DNA from: Altererythrobacter sp. H2
GTDB lineage: Bacteria > Pseudomonadota > Alphaproteobacteria > Sphingomonadales > Sphingomonadaceae
Reading direction: 5' to 3'
DNA: 64,000 nucleotides
Assembly (NCBI RefSeq): GCF_035319885.1
Contig: NZ_CP141285.1
Span: forward strand, 434,001 to 498,000
This document shows positions 56,353 through 64,000 of this stretch, in pieces. The stretch's first letter is position 1, and every line of letters starts with the position of its first letter. Under the pieces are notes generated by a model. It searched no databases. It was not told the origin of the DNA and saw only the letters and a list, made by a program, of their open reading frames with translations. Made by a program: the position numbers and the translations under genes.

Positions 56353-57773
56353 TGCGGGGCGCGCTTCCGCTCCTGGCTGCCGTGGCACTGTCGGCCTGTG
56401 TCGCCGGCCCGCCGCCCGAAGTGGCGACGCCCGCGCCGGACCTGCCGGACAGTTTCGCGTGGCAGCCTTCCGCCGGAACGGGCGCGGCGCTGGACCGGCT
56501 GATGCCGACGCAGGATCCCGCCTATCGCGCCCTCTCCGGCCAGGCGCTGGAGTCAGGCCCGACTCTGGCCGAAGCCCTGGCCCGCGTCGAAGCGGCCCGC
56601 GCCGGAGCAGCCCGCGCAGGGGCCGAGCGCCTGCCTCTGGTTGGCGCCAATGCCTCGGCCACCGGCCAGCGCACCAGCCCCAACCAGTTCGGCACCGGCC
56701 TGCCCCCCGGCGTGGCGTTCGACAGCGAACGGATGGCCTATGCTGCCAACCTCACCGCCAGCTGGGATGCCGACCTGTTCGGCCGATTGCGGGCACAGGA
56801 ACGCGCGGCGCTGGCGCGGCTTGATGCCGCCGGGGCCGACGCAGTTGCTGTCCGGCTGGCCTTGCTGGCGGAAATCGCCGCCGCCGTGATCGACTGGCGG
56901 ACCATCGAAACGCGCGAGGCCGCCCTGGGCGAAGACCTCGTCGCCGCAGAGTCGCTGGTAGCCCTGACCGATATCCGCGAGCGCGCCGGGATCGCGCCGG
57001 GGTTTGACCGGGTCCGCGCCGAAACCGCTGCCGAGGCAAGCCGCAGCCGCATCGCGGCCCTCGCCAGCGAGAAAGCGCGGATCACCGGCAGGCTCGTCAC
57101 CTTGACCGGGCTGGGCGGACGGGCAATCCAGGCGGCTCTGGCGGAAAGCGCGCCAGCCGATCCCGCATCCGCACCGCCCGCCAGCCTGCCCGCGCAGCTT
57201 CTGGCCAACCGGCCCGATGTGCTGGCGGCGCAGGCCCGGCTGGCGGCGAGCGATGCCGAGCTGGCTGCGGCGGCCGCGCGGCGCTTCCCCCAGCTGACCC
57301 TGTCTGCCGCGCTTGGCCTGCTGGCCTTCGATCTGGGCGACCTGTTCGACGGCGATGCGGTGGTCGGGTCGGCGGGGGCCGGGCTGCTTGCCCCGCTGCT
57401 CGATTTCGGGCGGATCGGTGCCGAGATCGACGGTGCTGCCGCCACCAAGCGGGCTGCCTTTGAGGCCTATCGCGGGGCGGTGTTCGCGGCCCTGGGCGAG
57501 GCGGAGGCGGGCTACGGGCTGGTCGCAGCTGCCGACGCGGAGGCCGCTGCGGCCGCCCGCGAGGCCGCCAGTGCCGAGCGCGCGACCGAGCTGGCCGAAT
57601 TTCGCTTCCGTGCTGGTCTGGAGAATTTCCTCGCCGTGCTCGAAGCGCGCCGGGCTGCCGATGCCAGCGGCGAACGCGCGGCGGCAGCACAAGGGCGCGC
57701 GCGCCGGGCGCGGGTGCTACTTTGGCAGGCGCTGGGCGGAGACTATCCCGCCAGCCGGTCCACCAGCCAGTAG
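56349..57773 (+). CDS. NodT-type outer-membrane efflux lipoprotein (TolC-like)
   Basis: A 474-residue outer-membrane factor lipoprotein. Signal and lipobox LSAC give lipidated Cys17. Two structurally repeated OEP halves are visible, each with helices such as LAEALARVEAARAGAARAGA and ANRPDVLAAQARLAASDAEL, and FRFRAGLENFLAVLEARR near the C-terminus. It completes a tripartite exporter with the three upstream genes. Its 3' end overlaps the convergent HupE/UreJ gene by 31 bases. Confidence 0.93.
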   Translation: MMRGALPLLAAVALSACVAGPPPEVATPAPDLPDSFAWQPSAGTGAALDRLMPTQDPAYRALSGQALESGPTLAEALARVEAARAGAARAGAERLPLVGANASATGQRTSPNQFGTGLPPGVAFDSERMAYAANLTASWDADLFGRLRAQERAALARLDAAGADAVAVRLALLAEIAAAVIDWRTIETREAALGEDLVAAESLVALTDIRERAGIAPGFDRVRAETAAEASRSRIAALASEKARITGRLVTLTGLGGRAIQAALAESAPADPASAPPASLPAQLLANRPDVLAAQARLAASDAELAAAAARRFPQLTLSAALGLLAFDLGDLFDGDAVVGSAGAGLLAPLLDFGRIGAEIDGAAATKRAAFEAYRGAVFAALGEAEAGYGLVAAADAEAAAAAREAASAERATELAEFRFRAGLENFLAVLEARRAADASGERAAAAQGRARRARVLLWQALGGDYPASRSTSQ

Positions 57774-58723
57774 GCTCCGGTAATCCCGATCCCGTAGGAT
57801 GCCAGCCGCATGGCCGGTTCGAGCCGCGCCGACGCCACACGGGTAAGCGCCGCAATCGCCGCCAGAGTCACCCCCACCACCAGCAGTTGCCCCGCCTCGA
57901 CCCCGAGGTTGAACGCGACCAGCGCCGGCACCAGCGCGTCATCCGGCAGGCCGATTTCGGCCAGCGCCCCGGCAAAGCCGAACCCGTGGAGCAGGCCGAA
58001 CAGGAAGGCGACCACCCACGGCAGGCGCATGGCGAGGCTGGGCCGCGCGGGGTCGCGCCGGGCAATCTCCACCGCCAGGAACACGATCGACAGCGCGATC
58101 AGCACCTCGACCGGGCGCTGCGGCATGGCGAGCCAGCCGAGCGAGGCACCCGCCAACGTGATCGAATGGGCGACCGTGAAGGCGGTCGCCGCGATCACCG
58201 CCTGCCGCCATGAGCGCAGCAGCAGGACCAGCGCGATCACGAACAGCAGGTGGTCCCACCCTTCGAGGATATGCTCGACCCCGATCACGAAATAGGTCCG
58301 CCACACCGGCGGGCGGATTTCCTCGGCGGCGATGGTGGCTTGCGGCGTGGCTGCGGTGATCCGGATCGCCTGGGCCGGAGCATCGAGTGGGATGACGCGC
58401 GCCAGCAGGTCGGTCTGGCCGATCAGGTCGGCCACGCCGAGCGTCTTGCCGGCGACCGCCCCGGTGCAGCGGACGTCCGCCCGGCCCAGCACCGCCCCGC
58501 CCGCCGCGCCTTGCCGCACTTCGCCCTGATAGGTGCAGTTATCCGGCAGGATCGGCGGGGGCGGCGGCTCGGGCGGGGGCTGGAGATAGGGCCGTTTCCA
58601 CGCCAGCGACCATTGTCCCGGTGCCTGCTCGGCAAACTCTATATAGCCGGGACGCAGCTCGTCAGCGCGGGCCGGAACCGCCAGCGCCAGCCACAGCAGC
58701 AGGAGCGCGGCCAGCGTTCTCAC
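57743..58723 (-). CDS. HupE/UreJ family membrane protein
   Basis: A 326-residue protein: signal peptide, a soluble periplasmic domain (about residues 20-150, with a Pro-rich LQPPPEPPPPPILPDN), then six to seven membrane helices carrying GVEHILEGWDHLLFVIAL and FGLLHGFGFAGALAE, the HupE/UreJ-type motifs with histidines that in the family are thought to bind nickel or another metal. It is the last gene of a coupled operon with a PPIase and a DUF3604 protein. Substrate unknown; the long N-terminal domain is typical of the second HupE/UreJ family. Confidence 0.88.
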   Translation of the reverse strand: MRTLAALLLLWLALAVPARADELRPGYIEFAEQAPGQWSLAWKRPYLQPPPEPPPPPILPDNCTYQGEVRQGAAGGAVLGRADVRCTGAVAGKTLGVADLIGQTDLLARVIPLDAPAQAIRITAATPQATIAAEEIRPPVWRTYFVIGVEHILEGWDHLLFVIALVLLLRSWRQAVIAATAFTVAHSITLAGASLGWLAMPQRPVEVLIALSIVFLAVEIARRDPARPSLAMRLPWVVAFLFGLLHGFGFAGALAEIGLPDDALVPALVAFNLGVEAGQLLVVGVTLAAIAALTRVASARLEPAMRLASYGIGITGAYWLVDRLAG

Positions 58724-59511
58724 CGCGCGACCGTGATCCGGTAGGAATCGCGCAGCAGGCGATAGGCCTCCTCCTTGCGCGCGGCGCTGGTGGCGGTGCG
58801 CCAGTCGGCCTCGACCCGGTCGCGGATCTCAGCGAGTGGCGGCACTTCGCCGGTCTCGCGGGCGCGCAGCTGGACCAGATGCCAGCCGAACCCGCTGGCC
58901 ACCGGGCCGTGCCATCCTTGCCCAACCGGCGCTGCGTCCAGCGCCGTGCGGAACGCCTCGCCGAACCGCTCGTCCACCTCGCGGCGGCTCGCCCCTTCCA
59001 TGGCGGGTGGAAGCGAGATGGCTTCGCCGCGCGGATCGGGTGATGGCAGCGCGCGCCGGGCCGTGTCCTGCTCGGCAAACCAGCGCTGGTCAAAGCTGTA
59101 GCGCACCTCCGGAGCGAACCGTTCGGGGTGGGTGTCGAGCCATTGCTGCAAGGTCGTATCCGGGGCGCTGGCGGTCTCCGCCATGCTCGCGGCAAGATAG
59201 TCCATCTTGCCTGCCAGCCGCTTGCGCAGCACGGCGTCATCCTGATCGAGGCCGAGGCGCAGCGCTTCGCGGTAGAGCACCTCTTCGCGGATGAACTGCT
59301 CGGTCAGGCCGTCCAGCTCGGCATCGGTCGGCGCGCGCTGCAGGGTCCGCTCCCATTGCAGCGCCAGCCGGGCGCGGTCTTCCTGCGTTACGGTGATGGC
59401 GCGACTGGCCGGATCGACCGGCTCCCCCTGCCAGGACAGGACGAACCAGATGGCTGCCCCGGCGGCTAGGAAATGGACCAGCGGCTCGCGGGTCCAGCCG
59501 GGCAGCGTCAT
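58720..59511 (-). CDS. Membrane-anchored peptidyl-prolyl isomerase (PpiC/SurA type)
   Basis: A 263-residue protein with an N-terminal membrane helix (about residues 11-28), a helical chaperone-like region (about 40-120, with LTEQFIREEVLYREALRLGL) and a C-terminal parvulin-like domain (GQGWHGPVASGFGWHLVQLR). Probably faces the periplasm and assists folding of a partner. It overlaps both neighbours by four bases (ATGA), so it is tightly coupled to DUF3604 and HupE/UreJ. Catalytic residues are only partly recognisable. Confidence 0.87.
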   Translation of the reverse strand: MTLPGWTREPLVHFLAAGAAIWFVLSWQGEPVDPASRAITVTQEDRARLALQWERTLQRAPTDAELDGLTEQFIREEVLYREALRLGLDQDDAVLRKRLAGKMDYLAASMAETASAPDTTLQQWLDTHPERFAPEVRYSFDQRWFAEQDTARRALPSPDPRGEAISLPPAMEGASRREVDERFGEAFRTALDAAPVGQGWHGPVASGFGWHLVQLRARETGEVPPLAEIRDRVEADWRTATSAARKEEAYRLLRDSYRITVAR

Positions 59512-61466
59512 CCGAGTCTCTTGGCGCGGCTCAGGCGATTGCGATCGAACAGGGCCGTGGCCGTTGCCGCTGCACCCGTGGCAGGGCCGATCCAGACCGG
59601 CGAGCTGTAGGCCCGCTCCTGCGCCACGGCATCAGCCAGGGCATCCGGCGACAGCTGGTAACCAAACCGCACCGCATCGTAGAGCGGCCAGCGCGGGGTC
59701 GGGATTTCCAGCACGCGGACATAGTAGAATGCGCGCTGCCCCGGGCGATAGTCCGGATCGGTCCAGGTCACGCGCAGTTCCGGTGCGCCAATCGTGTTGG
59801 TCCAGGTCGCCTTGGCCCGGTCGACCGTATCGCCCACCGCCGGCACCTTGCCGCCGACCTGCACGCGCGTGTCCATGTTGGACCAGACGACGTCGTAGAC
59901 CTGTTCCTGTGTCTGGCCATCGGCGCTGACCCAGCCCTTGACCACCTGCACCCGGTCCAGATTGGCGCCTTCCGGGTCTTTCAGGGCCGAAATGAGGAAG
60001 GTCGGGGCCTTGCCTTGTTCCTTCAATGTGCCGCCCATCGGCACGCCGCGGGTATAGCCGGCCCTGACCCAGTCCCCCTGCCAGTCGGCCTCGGTGAAAT
60101 CGAACCCGGCGAACAGCCGCACCACCATGCGCGATCCGGTGGTGGCATAGACTTCCCGCCGCATCATCGCGTCGAAGATTTCCGCCCGGGTGTTGGCGCG
60201 TGCCCAGACCGCGGCATAGCCGCCCGCGAGATAATGCCAGCCGAACCGCCCTTCGCGCGTGCCCAGGTTCTGCGATTCGAGCGCGCGCTTCGCATTGGGT
60301 TCGTTGCCGGTGTGCTTGCCGAAGAAATTGTCCTCGTCCGCCGTGGCGAGCGAGGTGTGGCTGTCGGTCGAGCCGATCATGCCGAAAGCGTAAGGGTTGG
60401 CCCCGGTCCGCTGCTCGATCGACAGGCCGCGCTTCAATGCCTCGCGCAGGTATTCGCCGGCCAGCATGGAATCGTCCTTGCCGGCGGTCAGCGGCAGGTT
60501 GCCCAGTTCCCAGCCGACGTCACCGAAGCTGGCGAATTCATCGTTGGGGGACAGGAACGGATGGCTCTCGCTGTCGCCCTTGATCTGGGTCGCCTCGACC
60601 ACCGGCTCGCGCAGCGCGCGGCGGCGGGCATAGGCCGCGCTCATCGGGCCTCCTTTCGAATCGGTCAGCTCGAACATCAGCCCGTTGGAGACATTCGAAT
60701 TGTGCGGGATGGCCAGCGCCTTGCCGCCGGTCGCCTTCTCGTAGGCGTCCATATAGTCCCACAACTGGTCGATCGCCCCGTCGAGGCCGGGATAGGGCAG
60801 GACAGTGCTGGTCCGGTCGTAACCGTCGCGGAACATGACCACCCGGTGCAGGTTGTTGCCGTCCGGCATCAGGGTGTACTCGAACCCGGCCAGCGGGGTG
60901 AACACGCCGGGTTCGTAGTACTTGTCGATGGTTGCAAGGTGATCGGTCCAGATCTCGCGGGTGTTTTCCTCGGCATCGGACTGGTCGCGCAAGGCTTCGG
61001 GCAGGGTGCCGTTGGACGCGGCCGTGATCAGTTCCGCCACCGCACGCTGCGAGCCTTCGGGCGATTCGTGCATCATGTCGTGCCAGCGGAGCAGGGTTTC
61101 GTCGCGGATCAGGAAACGCGGGGCATCATAGAGCCGCTTGGTCGCGCCCAGACCGTCCGAATGGTCAGCGATGACGAGGAAATCGAGCGGGCGGGCGAGC
61201 TTCGCCTTGAGCCCGGTGGTGGCGGTTACTTCCTCACCGCGCGCGAACTTGAGCGCTTCGTCCGGCCCCAGCCGGGTGCCGAAACCGAAGGCATCGATCG
61301 AATTGTCCGTATGCAGATGGGTGTCGCCCCACAGCGGCCGCTCGGGAAATTCGGCCAGGGCCACGGCAGCTTCGGCTTCGGCAACCACGGCGGCCTGGTC
61401 GCCGCAGGAAGCCAGCCCGGCAGCAAGTCCGATTACCAGTGCGGCATGGATCAAATTCTGGCGCAT
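59508..61466 (-). CDS. DUF3604 domain-containing lipoprotein (PHP-like metal hydrolase)
   Basis: A 652-residue predicted lipoprotein (lipobox LASC at about residue 21) with a PHP-like metal-binding core: WGDTHLHTDNS, LVIADHSDGLG, and a late IGSTDSHTS carry the His/Asp ligands expected for a phosphoesterase-like site. Family members are large secreted or periplasmic proteins of unknown function. Start at MRQNLIHAALV; an upstream ATG at 61490 lacks a better ribosome site. First gene of an operon with a PPIase and a HupE/UreJ protein. A ParA-like gene lies upstream. Confidence 0.9.
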   Translation of the reverse strand: MRQNLIHAALVIGLAAGLASCGDQAAVVAEAEAAVALAEFPERPLWGDTHLHTDNSIDAFGFGTRLGPDEALKFARGEEVTATTGLKAKLARPLDFLVIADHSDGLGATKRLYDAPRFLIRDETLLRWHDMMHESPEGSQRAVAELITAASNGTLPEALRDQSDAEENTREIWTDHLATIDKYYEPGVFTPLAGFEYTLMPDGNNLHRVVMFRDGYDRTSTVLPYPGLDGAIDQLWDYMDAYEKATGGKALAIPHNSNVSNGLMFELTDSKGGPMSAAYARRRALREPVVEATQIKGDSESHPFLSPNDEFASFGDVGWELGNLPLTAGKDDSMLAGEYLREALKRGLSIEQRTGANPYAFGMIGSTDSHTSLATADEDNFFGKHTGNEPNAKRALESQNLGTREGRFGWHYLAGGYAAVWARANTRAEIFDAMMRREVYATTGSRMVVRLFAGFDFTEADWQGDWVRAGYTRGVPMGGTLKEQGKAPTFLISALKDPEGANLDRVQVVKGWVSADGQTQEQVYDVVWSNMDTRVQVGGKVPAVGDTVDRAKATWTNTIGAPELRVTWTDPDYRPGQRAFYYVRVLEIPTPRWPLYDAVRFGYQLSPDALADAVAQERAYSSPVWIGPATGAAATATALFDRNRLSRAKRLG

Positions 61467-61537
61467 CGTTGCATTCTCCCCCGTCACCACAATGGCACGG
61501 CCAGCCGGGCCGTCAAGCCGCAGGGTTTACGTGCGCG

Positions 61538-62281
61538 TCAGGCCCGGCCGAGCTCGACCAGCTTCATTTCGACGGCGCTCCACAGCCTGCCCATCGCCCG
61601 CGATGCCTCGGATGAATTGGCGAACACGGGCACGGGTTCGCGGCGCAGCGCCATCTGTTCGACATGGCTGCTTTGCGGAATCACCGGCCAGCCCTTGCCA
61701 TCGCCTTCGCGCACTTCGCGGTGCAGCTTGCGCCGCGAATCGTACATGGACAGCACCGGCAGGATGGGCGGATGGCTCCTGTGGTGCCGCGTCAGTTCAT
61801 CGCGAACCTGGCCCAGGGCGCGGGACGCCAGCGGAGAAGGCGGCAGCGGCAGGAGCACGATATCGGCGGCCGCCAGGATCTGGTCGCTCACTTCGTTCAT
61901 CATCGGCGGGCAATCGAGCACGATCCGGCGATAATCCGCGCGCAGATAAGCAAGCAGCTGGGCAAGGCGGGTCTTGCCCCCGATTCGCGCCAGCTGGACC
62001 GGCATCCCGCGCAGGCTTTCGTCCGCCTGAAGCAGGTCGAGCCGTTCGAACCGGCTTTGCTCGATCAGGTCGCGCGGGCGGCTGTCACGGTGGAACAGGG
62101 ACATGGCCCGCGCTGTCCGCCGCGGCGGTGCGTCGAGCAGGAAACCGGCACCGCCCTGCTGGTCCAGATCCCACAGCAAGGTCGGATACTTGCCGACCTG
62201 CGCGCAACGCCAGGCAAGATCGACCGCAAGCGTGGTTTTGCCCACGCCGCCCTTGACGCTGTAAACCGCGATGACCGGCAT
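61538..62281 (-). CDS. ParA/MinD-like P-loop ATPase (orphan paralogue)
   Basis: A 247-residue deviant Walker ATPase. VIAVYSVKGGVGKTTLAVDL carries Walker A; RIVLDCPPMMNEVS and LLPLPPSPLASRAL follow. It shares blocks with the ATPase at 48756-49487 (for example LDCPP-x-x-NEVS, PLPPSPL-x-SRA and PVLSM-x-D), showing that they are paralogues. No parB is adjacent. It is divergent from putA across a region with a palindrome that could be its operator. Possible roles include positioning of a cellular structure; none can be assigned. Confidence 0.88.
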   Translation of the reverse strand: MPVIAVYSVKGGVGKTTLAVDLAWRCAQVGKYPTLLWDLDQQGGAGFLLDAPPRRTARAMSLFHRDSRPRDLIEQSRFERLDLLQADESLRGMPVQLARIGGKTRLAQLLAYLRADYRRIVLDCPPMMNEVSDQILAAADIVLLPLPPSPLASRALGQVRDELTRHHRSHPPILPVLSMYDSRRKLHREVREGDGKGWPVIPQSSHVEQMALRREPVPVFANSSEASRAMGRLWSAVEMKLVELGRA

Positions 62282-62304
62282 GGACTGCGACCCCCTGTTT
62301 GCGC

Positions 62305-62322
62305 CTAAGTGCTTATACTTAG
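62305..62322. promoter_or_regulatory. Palindrome in the parA-like/putA divergent region
   Basis: CTAAGT-gcttat-ACTTAG, an 18-bp perfect-armed inverted repeat 24 bases upstream of the ParA-like start. It may be an operator for the ATPase gene or for putA (for example a PutR/Lrp-type site); neither is proven. The rest of the 201-base gap shows no gene. Confidence 0.45.
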
Positions 62323-62482
62323 CGGGGTTGCAAGCGGATTAACCATTGTGCCCGGCTGCGGGACAGAAATCGCTGGCCGATTCATGCCGCAACGCGTGCC
62401 ATGGTCGAGGGCAACTTGATTGCAAATGAAACCGGGTTCAAGGCGGCAGCCAGCCAGTCCATCACTTGTTGAAGAGTCGCCG

Positions 62483-64000
62483 ATGCCGTCTCCCGCGCCG
62501 CTTGATCGCCAAACCCTGCGCCTCGCCTACCGGCAGGAGGAGCAGGCCTGCCTGACCGAGCGTCTGCGCCAGGCCGCTCCTGCCAGTGCGGTCCACGCCG
62601 AGGCTGCCGCCACTGCCAGTCGGCTGATCGCAGGCGCACGCCAGCGCAAGGCGAGCGGGCTCGATGCCTTCCTCCAGCAGTTCGGGCTCGATACCGAGGA
62701 AGGCATCGCCCTGATGTGCCTCGCCGAAGCCCTGCTTCGGGTGCCCGATGCCGCCACCGCCGATGCGCTGATCCGCGACAAGCTCGGCCCGATCGACTGG
62801 TCGGAGCACCTCGGCGAAAGCGGCTCGACCTTCGTCAACGCCGCCACGTTCTCGCTGATGCTGACGGGCGAAGTGCTGGAGCGGCCGGAAGATCACCAGC
62901 GCGGCATGGGCGCAGCACTCAGGCGCGCGATCGGCCGGGTGGGCGAGCCGGTCATCCGCACCGCGACCTTGCAGGCGATGAAGATCCTCGGCGGGCAGTT
63001 CGTGTTCGGGCGGACCATCGACGAGGCACTCAAGCGGGCCGCACCCGAACGCGCGAAAGGCGTGACTCACAGCTTCGACATGCTGGGCGAAGCGGCGATG
63101 ACGATGGCCGATGCCGAACGCTATCGCCGGTCCTACGAGGCCGCGATTGACCGGCTGGCGCGCGAAACCGCCAGCGGGTTCCGCACCGCGCCGGGTATCT
63201 CGGTCAAGCTGTCGGCGCTCTATCCGCGCTACGACTTCTGGCACGCCGGGGCCGCGCTCGATCATCTGATACCAGTGGTGCGGGCGCTTGCCGCCAGGGC
63301 CCGCGATGCGGACATGCATTTCACCATCGATGCCGAGGAAGCGGAGCGGCTGGAGCCGTCGCTCGACCTGATCGAGGCGCTGGTCGCCGACGACGCGCTG
63401 TTCGCCCGGCCCGATGGCAGCCAGTGGGAAGGCTTCGGCCTGGCGGTGCAGGCCTACCAGAAGCGCGCGGTCCATGTCTGCGACTGGGCGGCCAGGCTGG
63501 CGCGGCGGCACGGGCGGCGGCTGATGGTCCGGCTGGTCAAGGGCGCTTACTGGGACAGCGAGATCAAGCTGAGCCAGGTGGGCGGTTTTGCCGATTACCC
63601 GGTGTTCACCCGCAAGGTCGCGACCGACGTGTCCTACCTCGCCTGCGCCGCGCGCCTGCTCGAAGCGAGCGACGTGATCTATCCCGCTTTCGCCACCCAC
63701 AACGCCTACACCATTGGCGCGATCAAGGCGCTCGCCGGTGAGCGGGAATTCGAATACCAGCGCCTCCACGGCATGGGCGAGGAAGTCTATGCCGAGCTTG
63801 CCCGGCTCGAAGGCAACCGCCCGACCCCGGTCCGCATTTACGCGCCGGTCGGCGGGCACAAGGACCTGCTCGCCTATCTGGTGCGCCGCCTGCTCGAAAA
63901 CGGGGCCAACTCCAGCTTCGTCAACCGCATGGGCGATGCCGAAGTGCCGGTGGCAGACCTGGTGACCGATCCGGTGGCGGACCTCGCCGCGCTCGAGCCG
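62483..64000 (+). CDS. putA: Bifunctional proline dehydrogenase / P5C dehydrogenase PutA, partial
   Basis: N-terminal 506 residues of PutA, which oxidises proline to glutamate in two steps using FAD and NAD. The proline dehydrogenase barrel is visible: FTIDAEEAERLEPSLDLIEA, then RLMVRLVKGAYWDSEIK, FATHNAYT and EYQRLHGMGE. No ribbon-helix-helix DNA-binding domain is seen at the N-terminus, so it is not the trifunctional form. The C-terminal aldehyde dehydrogenase half lies beyond the right edge. Start at 62483 with GAAGAG upstream. Confidence 0.97.
   Translation, partial: MPSPAPLDRQTLRLAYRQEEQACLTERLRQAAPASAVHAEAAATASRLIAGARQRKASGLDAFLQQFGLDTEEGIALMCLAEALLRVPDAATADALIRDKLGPIDWSEHLGESGSTFVNAATFSLMLTGEVLERPEDHQRGMGAALRRAIGRVGEPVIRTATLQAMKILGGQFVFGRTIDEALKRAAPERAKGVTHSFDMLGEAAMTMADAERYRRSYEAAIDRLARETASGFRTAPGISVKLSALYPRYDFWHAGAALDHLIPVVRALAARARDADMHFTIDAEEAERLEPSLDLIEALVADDALFARPDGSQWEGFGLAVQAYQKRAVHVCDWAARLARRHGRRLMVRLVKGAYWDSEIKLSQVGGFADYPVFTRKVATDVSYLACAARLLEASDVIYPAFATHNAYTIGAIKALAGEREFEYQRLHGMGEEVYAELARLEGNRPTPVRIYAPVGGHKDLLAYLVRRLLENGANSSFVNRMGDAEVPVADLVTDPVADLAALEP

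Noticed and set aside
60015-61934. 639-codon plus-strand frame
   Set aside because: Antisense to the DUF3604 gene, which has PHP-like motifs and a lipobox.
62462-63859. 465-codon minus-strand frame
   Set aside because: Antisense to putA, whose proline dehydrogenase motifs are unmistakable.

Overview
The window reads as a chromosomal segment of a sphingomonad alphaproteobacterium, most likely from the Erythrobacteraceae. This rests on high GC, tightly packed genes, and gene families typical of that group: a CC_3452-type secreted protein, UPF0262, the zinc-free 41-residue L36, exosortase-A-associated polysaccharide genes, NodT-type outer-membrane efflux lipoproteins and M13 peptidases. No phage, transposase, CRISPR array, rRNA or tRNA was found. 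No gene-free stretch exceeds 300 bases.

Layout. 1-5.9 kb: glutamate synthase large subunit (cut by the left edge) and a Pro/Ala-rich membrane protein. 5.9-8.8 kb: a divergent exosortase-A-type glycosyltransferase and an O-ligase preceded by a 41-codon coupled ORF. 8.8-13.1 kb: a MaoC hydratase, thiolase, carboxymuconolactone-decarboxylase family protein, DUF4126 membrane protein and intracellular PHA depolymerase. 13.3-20.5 kb: an MsbA-like ABC exporter, an M13 peptidase, UppP, an acidic lipoprotein, phenylalanine hydroxylase and PPK2. 20.5-25.4 kb: a minus-strand acyl-CoA cluster (acyl-CoA dehydrogenase, CaiB/BaiF CoA-transferase, thiolase, MaoC-like hydratase) that resembles C5-dicarboxyl-CoA chemistry. 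25.5-29.6 kb: another acidic lipoprotein, RecQ, a tandem universal stress protein and TerC.

29.9-32.3 kb: a compact SPFH / ribbon-helix-helix / hydrolase / small membrane protein operon behind an AT-rich promoter with 17-bp phased repeats. 32.4-41.2 kb: a beta-helix protein, RibA, Xth, L34, a ClpP-fold-like secreted protein, ComM, an HxlR regulator, a CC_3452 protein, a HAD hydrolase, L36 and GalE. 41.3-48.6 kb: a DUF4136 lipoprotein, an M14 carboxypeptidase, DUF2867, cytidine deaminase, a degenerate GH25 protein, UPF0262, DnaB, a phospholipase-D protein and RpoZ. 48.7-52.6 kb: a ParA-like ATPase, a DUF3667 protein and FtsH. 52.7-57.8 kb: a TetR regulator divergent from a complete four-gene DevBCA/MacAB-like efflux system with its own outer-membrane factor. 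57.7-61.5 kb: a coupled DUF3604 / PPIase / HupE-UreJ operon. 61.5-64 kb: a second ParA-like ATPase and the start of PutA.

The strongest candidates for undescribed biology are the DUF3604-PPIase-HupE triad, the SPFH-RHH-hydrolase operon with its phased repeats, and the C5-dicarboxyl-CoA-like cluster. Several operator-like sequences (TetR double site, TGCA repeats near phaZ, HxlR region, parA/putA palindrome) are visible directly. All functions are inferred from sequence recognition; no database search was run.
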